Part shown: positions 42,139 through 49,279 of the stretch, in pieces
How the letters are laid out: every line of letters starts with the position of its first letter
Position numbering within the stretch: the first letter of the stretch is position 1
Source of the DNA: JAWXVE01 sp044425575
GTDB taxonomy: Bacteria; Bacillota; Clostridia; Lachnospirales; Lachnospiraceae
Assembly: GCA_044425575.1 (NCBI GenBank)
Contig: JAWXVE010000002.1
Coordinates: 1-64,000 of the forward strand
Reading direction: 5' to 3'
Length of the DNA: 64,000 nt
The notes under the pieces: generated by a model
Databases searched by the model: none
Told to the model about the DNA's origin: nothing
What the model saw: only the letters and a program-made list of their open reading frames with translations
Program-made: the position numbers and the translations under genes

Positions 42139-44832
42139 TCACTTCTTCAACATAACTGTTATAACTTTATACGCCCCAATTTCCACTAAAATCTTGCCAT
42201 CCTTCACTTCAATATCTTCTAGTGGCCGCTCATCCAAATTACATAAATGCACCTCACTAAAATCTCCAATAAAAATTTCTACAGGTTTGCTTATACCTTG
42301 ATTTTCATAAAAACGCACAATATATGCATCTTCTTCATAATTTTTCTTTAAAGCTGAAAATTGTATATTATTTTCCGTCCATATACCAATACCCTCAACA
42401 CTGTCAGTCAGCACCTCTTCTTCCGTTGATCTAACTGCATGAACTACTGGCGGATATAGGAATTTTTGTACTTCACTGATAAATGGTGCTTTTTCATCAG
42501 ATTGTGTTGAAAACGGAATATATGACCATTCTATTTCCTGCCTACCTAAGCATTGTGCATCTGGTGTATAAATTGCCTTTGAAGCATATCCTTCACGTTG
42601 CATTGTATTTAAACGCCCCATCAAATCAAATCCTCTTACCAACGTAAACATAAGCTCCACTTCTCTAGTTAGAGGATTTACTTCTGCTTCATAGTCGTAC
42701 AAGCCTTTTATACCAATAGCCAATCCCTCTTTCATATCTGAAACTGAAACCCATTCTCTACACGGCATAAGTCGAGTAGGCGGTTGCCACCATTTTGTGA
42801 CTTCTTTTGCACACTCAATTTCTCGGTCAATAATTGCCAAATGTCCCTGACTTCGAACATAATCAGATTTAATGCCCGTTGGTACATGCAAACGCACCCT
42901 ATGATCTTTTGCATAATTTTCAAATATACACTTTACATCTACTCTCGGTGTATCGTTCGTTACTGTTACCTCGAAAGTAATTGGCATTTCACAATATTCC
43001 TCGCTACGCAAATCACCCTTCAAGCATTTTGGTACATGTAATACACCGTCAACTTCTAATGTTGCAAAAACGGTTCCACTCATTTTTAACTTGCTTCTAA
43101 ACTGAAACTCTGTAGATTTTACAACCTTGCCAGGAATCCATGACGGAGAATAATCCCATGCATCGCCTGCATCTGCATCCTCTTGTATTAAATTCAAATT
43201 ATGATATTCTCTTCCTGTTTCTTTATCTAATATTGATAAAAGATTGTTTTTAACATCAACTCTAATAAATTTATTTTCTATATAATTTTCACCAGCCATT
43301 AGACTATTCACAACAGGCTCACCACACTCTACTACTTTATAACTATCTATTCCAGTACCCACCTGGGACAAAAATGAGACTTTTCTGTATACTTGAGCCG
43401 GAAACCAATCATTGCGTGCTTTTCCAATTCCATTTTTTTCAATGACTTCTCTATCCATAACTTGTGTCGGCAATATTGTTCCATCTTTTGCCTGCATTAC
43501 TATCTGTTTATCTTCTATCGGGAGCCATACTTCCATACGCTGTTTTGTATTTGTATGTATTGGTGCATATACCAAAACTCCTTGATTTTGTGCACTTCCC
43601 CACCATCTTCTGTGGTGTTTGCCTATGTATTCCATAGTTTCATGTATAATGCCTGCCGCTATTTGTCTAGTTGCTCCAAACCTTGCTTCCATCTCCACAT
43701 GCACTTCATCTACCGAAGAACCATGAATGGAATCGTGAGCACTATTTAATAATAATTCCTTCCACGCTTCTTGTAATAATGTCGGTCTATTACAATACCC
43801 AATTGTTTCTGACAAGACCGTTAACGGTTCTGCATATCTTTCTAGCAGTGCTTCACATGCAAAATTTTGTCTTTTCAAATAAGTTCTTGTTGACAGTGCA
43901 CCCAACAATACATATTGATATTTTGAACCCAATAACTCCATACTGTATCGCTCCGGGTTATCAATCTTTTCATATACCATCTTAATGTAATCTTCTACTG
44001 ATCCCATAATAAACTCAATATCATCTTGCATTTCATTAGCCACCTTTAATGTATCCCCAATATTAATCTGTGGTGGTAAATGGTCATACCCTGCTATAAG
44101 TGGAATAACTTGTGATGGATAATTAACTGCAATTCTCTGTACATTTTCTACCATATTTTTTGCTGTCTCTACAGGTGTATTATGATCCGCAATTTCTTTG
44201 TGCCATTCAAACGACAAATAATCAGCATAATATGGTACTTCACGAGGTTGTATTGGTGTTACTGGCTTCTTATAAATATCAAAAGCTCCCGAGTAACTTT
44301 CTCGAAAGTGACTAACTAATACTTCAGATCCGTCTATGCCTTCATAAATAAATTCGTCCGAATGTCCTTCTACAATTTCTGGCATTCCTCTCATAAATAA
44401 CAAACTATTAATTCCAAATCCATTTAAAATTTGAGGCAATTGCCTTGGATGTCCAAAATTATCTGGCAAATAACCAGCACACATCCACTGACCAAATTCT
44501 TGACATCTTCTTTTACCAATCAAGCAATTGCGTATCATGCTTTCCGCACTAGGTAGCCATTCATCAAATTGAGTATAAAACGGTCCAATTGATAACTTCC
44601 CTTCTTCAATTAGCTTTTCGATACTGTCCTTTTCCATTGGTAAAACATCTAAATATTCTTCCAGTGGATAAAATTGTCCATCTAATACATATGTTTTAAA
44701 ATCGTCTCTTTTAGCAGCCAATTTTAAATTTTCAATAGCTTCTACTGTCCAAAATCGATAAGATCTCAACGGTTGATACCATTCGATATCTAAATGCCCT
44801 GCCGTAATAACAAAGCCAACTTTTTTCTTCAT
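42139..44832 (-). CDS. GH38 alpha-mannosidase, mannosylglycerate hydrolase-like
   Basis: An 897-residue cytoplasmic glycoside hydrolase of family 38 that removes alpha-mannosyl residues with retention, using Zn2+. Zinc ligands are His13 and Asp15 in GHLDIEW. The nucleophile is Asp124 in GYLPDNFGH, and the AHDSIHGSSVDEVH block is also present. The order YVLDGQ, GKLSIGPFYTQFDEWLPSAESMIRN, CAGYLPDNFG, QILNGFGI resembles E. coli MngB, the 2-O-mannosyl-glycerate hydrolase, more than Golgi-type enzymes. No signal peptide, so the substrate is hydrolysed after import. Neighbours (glycerate kinase, epimerase, CdaR regulator) support mannosylglycerate. Other short alpha-mannosides remain possible. Confidence 0.88.
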   Translation of the reverse strand: MKKKVGFVITAGHLDIEWYQPLRSYRFWTVEAIENLKLAAKRDDFKTYVLDGQFYPLEEYLDVLPMEKDSIEKLIEEGKLSIGPFYTQFDEWLPSAESMIRNCLIGKRRCQEFGQWMCAGYLPDNFGHPRQLPQILNGFGINSLLFMRGMPEIVEGHSDEFIYEGIDGSEVLVSHFRESYSGAFDIYKKPVTPIQPREVPYYADYLSFEWHKEIADHNTPVETAKNMVENVQRIAVNYPSQVIPLIAGYDHLPPQINIGDTLKVANEMQDDIEFIMGSVEDYIKMVYEKIDNPERYSMELLGSKYQYVLLGALSTRTYLKRQNFACEALLERYAEPLTVLSETIGYCNRPTLLQEAWKELLLNSAHDSIHGSSVDEVHVEMEARFGATRQIAAGIIHETMEYIGKHHRRWWGSAQNQGVLVYAPIHTNTKQRMEVWLPIEDKQIVMQAKDGTILPTQVMDREVIEKNGIGKARNDWFPAQVYRKVSFLSQVGTGIDSYKVVECGEPVVNSLMAGENYIENKFIRVDVKNNLLSILDKETGREYHNLNLIQEDADAGDAWDYSPSWIPGKVVKSTEFQFRSKLKMSGTVFATLEVDGVLHVPKCLKGDLRSEEYCEMPITFEVTVTNDTPRVDVKCIFENYAKDHRVRLHVPTGIKSDYVRSQGHLAIIDREIECAKEVTKWWQPPTRLMPCREWVSVSDMKEGLAIGIKGLYDYEAEVNPLTREVELMFTLVRGFDLMGRLNTMQREGYASKAIYTPDAQCLGRQEIEWSYIPFSTQSDEKAPFISEVQKFLYPPVVHAVRSTEEEVLTDSVEGIGIWTENNIQFSALKKNYEEDAYIVRFYENQGISKPVEIFIGDFSEVHLCNLDERPLEDIEVKDGKILVEIGAYKVITVMLKK

Positions 44833-44836
44833 TCTT

Positions 44837-46108
44837 TTATTCCTCCTTTTTTATCAACAAATCCAAACGCTTTATACTTTCAGCTAACGCTCTTCCTGTG
44901 TGATAGATACCTTTCCAAGGATTACCCATATTTGATACCAATGAGTTTCCTTTTCTATCCAGCAGTTGCTTACTCTCACCTACTTCTAAATTCAAAAATT
45001 TTTCTCTCACAAAGTCCCACGTACGATAAAAAGCATCCAAATACTTATCTTCTTCAAATAGAACAGCACCATGGCTATAACCTACTAACGACTCAAAATT
45101 TTGCCACCACTCTTTATCCATCACCACTGGTTCCTGATCCGCAACCCCATCTCTAAATACACCGCCATATTCATAATCATATCCAAACCGCAAAGAATGT
45201 TCTAATAATTGTTTCCATATATTTTTATATTCATATTGAATATCTCCTAAAGTGCAAAATGCCAAATCACCCAACCAACTTAATTCCACATTATGCCCAT
45301 ATGAAGTCGTATCAAGAGGTTCAGAAACCACTTCATTCGTTTCTCGTTCTGCATTCCATGTTCGCAAAATATTAATAGTAGGCAACGAATTGAATTGATT
45401 ATCGAACTGATTATATCCATACCCTTTTTCTGCGTTAATCATTTTGTTAACAATCAAATCGCCCACTTCCTTTAACTTTCTAGCATGGATTTCCTTGCCA
45501 CTTGCCAAGTATAGTGTTGTATACGCTTCCATTAAATGCATATGTATATCTAAAGATTTTCGTTCACCTGCATATGGTCCTGATGGAGAGACCTCCCAAC
45601 TTTTCTCTAAGTTTTCATAATAACCACCATATAATGTATCTGTAGCATATTTTTGCAATAAATCAAATGTTTTTTCTGCATATTCCAAAGCCCACATCTC
45701 TTTTGTGGCAAGATAAAATTCACTTAAAGCATATATAGCAAAACTTTCACCATATACCAATTTTGCAGGATCTTTCACGCTACCATCTCGATTTAATGCC
45801 CAATAAAATCCACCACACTCTTGATCCCAAAACTTCTCTATTAAAAACTTAGCACCTTGCATGGCTGCCTCTAGCATCTTTTCCTTGTCCTCACTTCTCC
45901 CAAAAGAAATTAGATTTGCAAATCCCCATACCATTCTACTTTGCGTCACTAGGTATTTCACATCTACACCATCAAATTCCCCATCTCCATCAAAGGATGT
46001 TAAATAACCGCCGTATTCCTTATCAATAGACCGTTGTAACCAAAAGGGAATTATTTTTTCTGACAATATTTCCTCCATTTGCTTTTTTACATTCTGTAAA
46101 TCACTCAT
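44837..46108 (-). CDS. AGE/cellobiose-2-epimerase-family sugar epimerase
   Basis: A 423-residue (alpha/alpha)6-barrel protein of the N-acylglucosamine/cellobiose 2-epimerase family. Active-site segments are visible: YGHNVELSWL, KSLDIHMHLMEAYT, KEWWQNFESLVGYSHG and NPWKGIYHTGRAL. These enzymes epimerise C2 of free sugars or reducing-end sugars (Glc/Man) or isomerise mannose to fructose. In this locus, converting the mannose released by the GH38 enzyme to a glycolytic hexose is the natural role; that is inference. No signal peptide. It ends 4 bp before the GH38 start, so the two are tightly coupled. GAGGAGG precedes the ATG. Confidence 0.88.
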   Translation of the reverse strand: MSDLQNVKKQMEEILSEKIIPFWLQRSIDKEYGGYLTSFDGDGEFDGVDVKYLVTQSRMVWGFANLISFGRSEDKEKMLEAAMQGAKFLIEKFWDQECGGFYWALNRDGSVKDPAKLVYGESFAIYALSEFYLATKEMWALEYAEKTFDLLQKYATDTLYGGYYENLEKSWEVSPSGPYAGERKSLDIHMHLMEAYTTLYLASGKEIHARKLKEVGDLIVNKMINAEKGYGYNQFDNQFNSLPTINILRTWNAERETNEVVSEPLDTTSYGHNVELSWLGDLAFCTLGDIQYEYKNIWKQLLEHSLRFGYDYEYGGVFRDGVADQEPVVMDKEWWQNFESLVGYSHGAVLFEEDKYLDAFYRTWDFVREKFLNLEVGESKQLLDRKGNSLVSNMGNPWKGIYHTGRALAESIKRLDLLIKKEE

Positions 46109-46148
46109 TTTTCGTTCCTCCTCTATAATCTTATCTTACTGTATAGTT

Positions 46149-47417
46149 CTACTCATTCAAAAATTTGTTCATTTTACCCCCAATTAGTAGCATCGTTAAA
46201 TCGTTTACATTAGTACCAGTTGCACCTATTTTGATGAGTCCATTACTTTTTTCAAGTGCGTAATAGGAATTATTATTTTCTAGTTCTGCTACAGCATCAA
46301 TGTCTTGTTCCTTCAGTATTTGAACCGTCTCCCCATCACAGTAACCACCTGCTGCATCTGTTGGACCATCTGTTCCGTCAGAACCTACAGAAAATATGGC
46401 CACATTATCAATTCCTTGTATTTCTAGTGCACCACTAAGAGCAATTTCTTGATTTCTTCCCCCGACCCCAGTTCCTGTAACTTTTACAACTGTTTCTCCG
46501 CCAATAATATAAGCCTTGGGTTGAATGGTTTTTTTGTGCGTCTGTGCTATGTATCCCAGTAATTGTCCAACGCTTTTCGCTTCACATTGTATACAATCCG
46601 TCAATAAAATTGTTTCATATCCTAATTGTTTGGCCATGATTTCTGCCGCTTTGCACAATTGCTTCACACTTCCTATGACACAAGTTTGTACATTGTTTAG
46701 TTCTTTAGGCGTATCAATAGAAATACTTTTTCTCGCTTCTTCTGTCAAATTAATTTTATATTTTAATAAAATATCTAATGCTTCCTTATAAGTAGATGTG
46801 TCTGGATAAGCTGGACCTGATGCAATCATGTCAATGGGATCTCCGATAATATCTGATAAAATAATAGAGTACACCTTGGCAGGTTCACATATTTTTGCAA
46901 ATTTTCCACCTTTTACAGCTGATAATCTTTTACGTATCGTATTAATTTCAACAATATTAGCACCGCTCATAAGTAATTGTTCCGTAATGGCTTCTATCTC
47001 TTTAAAAGGAATAAGTGGTTGCTCAAATAATGCCGAACCACCCCCCGATATTAGTAGCAAAACAGAGTCATCTTCTTGTAAATCTGATACCAATTCTACG
47101 GCTTTCTTAGTTGCCTGAAAAGAATTTTCATCTGGTACAGGATGGCCTGCCTCATAAATCTGAATATTGGGCAATTCACCATTGGTATGGTTGTATTTCG
47201 TGATCACAATGCCCTTTTCCACACGTTCTCCTATGGTCTCGTATACTGCTTTAGTCATTTGCCAAGAAGCTTTACCAATTGCCACTAAATATACTTTTCC
47301 ACTGCCAAATTGAATTTGATTAATTGCTCGTTTTACAGCTTTATCTGGCAAAACGGTTTGTATTGCATATTCTATTATCTTATCTGCATCTTTTCTCATT
47401 GAATTCACAATCGACAC
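46149..47417 (-). CDS. Glycerate kinase, type 2 (GckA/MOFRL family)
   Basis: A 422-residue kinase producing 2-phosphoglycerate from D-glycerate. The N-terminal domain has VYLVAIGKASWQMTKA and LLLISGGGSALFEQP. The C-terminal MOFRL domain has GRNQEIALSGAL and FSVGSDGTDGPTDAAGGYCDG, followed by TGTNVNDLTMLL. The start is uncertain: GTG at 47417 gives the full frame, but MRKDADKIIEYAI at 47399 fits family N-termini better; neither has a strong ribosome binding site. It heads the operon, and its presence next to a GH38 hydrolase points to glycerate as a breakdown product. Confidence 0.9.
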   Translation of the reverse strand: MSIVNSMRKDADKIIEYAIQTVLPDKAVKRAINQIQFGSGKVYLVAIGKASWQMTKAVYETIGERVEKGIVITKYNHTNGELPNIQIYEAGHPVPDENSFQATKKAVELVSDLQEDDSVLLLISGGGSALFEQPLIPFKEIEAITEQLLMSGANIVEINTIRKRLSAVKGGKFAKICEPAKVYSIILSDIIGDPIDMIASGPAYPDTSTYKEALDILLKYKINLTEEARKSISIDTPKELNNVQTCVIGSVKQLCKAAEIMAKQLGYETILLTDCIQCEAKSVGQLLGYIAQTHKKTIQPKAYIIGGETVVKVTGTGVGGRNQEIALSGALEIQGIDNVAIFSVGSDGTDGPTDAAGGYCDGETVQILKEQDIDAVAELENNNSYYALEKSNGLIKIGATGTNVNDLTMLLIGGKMNKFLNE

Positions 47418-47517
47418 TTTCTTAATTATTCATCAACTATTGTATACCATATTTTCAAAACACTTCACTGTTGTGTGGTATATTAGTTAATATAACAGAA
47501 TTTATAGATTCCGTCAT

Positions 47518-47531
47518 TGTCCTGCAGGACA
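47518..47531 (-). promoter_or_regulatory. Perfect 14-bp palindrome upstream of the glycerate kinase operon
   Basis: TGTCCTGCAGGACA is a perfect palindrome about 100 bp before the glycerate kinase start, in the 282-bp gap after the CdaR-type gene. A -10-like TATACAAT lies between it and the start. It is a good candidate site for the adjacent regulator. Confidence 0.5.
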
Positions 47532-47640
47532 GCGTTTACTATTTATTTTTGTCTTTCAAAACACACTGTTATCAATCTGCCATTTCTCTATTTTTACATC
47601 GCCATTAAATATCCTTTCATTACAATTTATAAAAACACAC

Positions 47641-47668
47641 AAAAAAATAACCATATGGTTATTTTTTT
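47641..47668 (-). terminator. Terminator between the regulator and glycerate kinase genes
   Basis: AATAACCATATGGTTATT is a perfect palindrome flanked by A-runs and T-runs on both sides. Leftward it ends the CdaR-type gene, 32 bp after its stop. Confidence 0.75.
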
Positions 47669-47699
47669 TGTTGATTTTTACACTATTTTAACTATATTG

Positions 47700-48857
47700 T
47701 TAGAAATCTTCATCTAATTCTTGGTAGAAAAATATAGCATTATAAAACAATGCCATATCACTCATCAAACGCGGATCATATCCGGTTCTGTCTACTATCT
47801 TTTTCAACTTGTATTGAATAGTGTTTCTATGTAGATACAAGTGTTCTGCAGTTGCCACAAGCGAACCATTCGTATTATAGTATACTTCTAGCAATTGCAT
47901 ACTCTCTTTCATGTCTTCTATTGAATAATCTTTAAAAATCCTTTGAATATATTCTAATTTTATTTGTTTACTCAACTCTGCCGAGAAAATATCCAGATTT
48001 AACTCGTTGTAGAATTTACAAGAACAATTATGTACCGTGCGACATACCTGGTTTGCTCTTTTCGCCTTTTCATAAGATTCTCCTGCCAATAAATAACTTT
48101 GACTTTTCGCATCAACTCCTATGGCAACGTCAACTACATGATTATTCTTAACGATTCGCACAAATTGCTCTACCATTTTTCGAACTTGCTTATCTGTAGT
48201 TAAAGTAATTCCAAATATTAAATTAGAATTCTGATCACGATAATAGATATTATCTTGGCTCATTCTCTTAACAAATTGAATGTATTGGTCTTCTATCTTA
48301 TTGATTGCATCAATCATTTCAAGAGATATGTTATGGTTCTTATGGGCATAGACAGAGCAAGCTATAAATCTTCTAGGAATTGTAATATCAATGTTAAACA
48401 TTCTTCCTTGTTCAATAAATTCAAGTGCTATATTTTTATGTTCTCCCGTTAACCACTCTTCGACATAACGATTTCTCGCTATCTCTCCTAAACTCTTTTG
48501 CATACGCGTATAATCATTAAGTAGCATTAGTTCTGTAAGTTTTTTTATAATCTTAGCATTACTTTCAATTGCGTGGTAATCACCAGTAATTCCTAACACA
48601 CCATAGGTTTCACCCATAATGGTAATAGGATAATTTACACCACATTTAGCTCCTTTAAACTCCCCATCATATCGAACAATAATTTCATCTAATCCATTGT
48701 CAATAATTTCTTTAGCACCTAAATGTAATTCACCAATACGTTCTTTATCTGTGCTAGCAATAATAATCCCTTTTTCATTCATGATATTAATTTTTTGCTT
48801 TACAATATCATTTACTTCTCTGATAATCCCTGATACTAGCTTTTCTGTTAGTTTCAT
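47700..48857 (-). CDS. CdaR-family sugar-diacid/glycerate-responsive regulator
   Basis: A 385-residue activator-type protein. The N-terminal diacid-recognition domain (about 1-135) reads MKLTEKLVSGIIREVNDIV, IIASTDKERIGELH and YPITIMGETYGVLGITGD. A middle region follows, then a PucR/CdaR-type HTH at the C-terminus (YYNTNGSLVATAEHLYLHRNTIQYKLKKI). In E. coli CdaR responds to glycerate and related compounds and controls glycerate kinase genes. Here it lies directly upstream of a glycerate kinase, so it is the probable regulator of the whole leftward operon. It has its own terminator, so it is a separate transcript. GGGGAG precedes the ATG. Confidence 0.9.
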   Translation of the reverse strand: MKLTEKLVSGIIREVNDIVKQKINIMNEKGIIIASTDKERIGELHLGAKEIIDNGLDEIIVRYDGEFKGAKCGVNYPITIMGETYGVLGITGDYHAIESNAKIIKKLTELMLLNDYTRMQKSLGEIARNRYVEEWLTGEHKNIALEFIEQGRMFNIDITIPRRFIACSVYAHKNHNISLEMIDAINKIEDQYIQFVKRMSQDNIYYRDQNSNLIFGITLTTDKQVRKMVEQFVRIVKNNHVVDVAIGVDAKSQSYLLAGESYEKAKRANQVCRTVHNCSCKFYNELNLDIFSAELSKQIKLEYIQRIFKDYSIEDMKESMQLLEVYYNTNGSLVATAEHLYLHRNTIQYKLKKIVDRTGYDPRLMSDMALFYNAIFFYQELDEDF

Positions 48858-49279
48858 TTTATACCTACTCCCCTTCTTATGTGGTCAAGCGTATATTTCT
48901 CCATTTTAATGATGTGGGTAATGCATTCTCTTCTCCAATATATTGGGCTTATTCTAGCACATCTAGGTGATAGTGGCAATGAAATTACATAATGGATATA
49001 TGTTGAATTACACATAGTTTTAACCCACCCTGACATCTAATTCCAATCCACCTAGCATAGAAATAATAGGCTGTCAAGGCTATGGTCATGTTACCAAAAT
49101 AAGAAAAACTATCACTTACGACATACAGTAGGTGGTAGTTTTTTCTTGGCATACAATGATGAATCTGTTGGAATAGTGTGATTTCTCGGGAATAATGTGA
49201 TGGAATAGGTAGTGATTTTGTGGAAATAATACGACGACGATTGTGACTGCAATGTGGCGTATTACATTGTATGGTTTTG
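48858..49279. other. Gene-free AT-rich gap with hairpin and GGAATA repeats
   Basis: A 422-bp stretch without a credible ORF. It contains a long imperfect hairpin (AAGAAAAACTATCACTTAC at 49101-49119 with its partner at 49127-49146, T-run to the right). It also has a cluster of GGAATA..GTGAT motifs: GGAATAGTGTGAT at 49170, GGAATAATGTGAT at 49189, GGAATAGGTAGTGAT at 49202 and GGAAATAAT at 49222. These look like a degenerate insertion-sequence end. The regulator's promoter must also lie at its left side. Confidence 0.45.
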
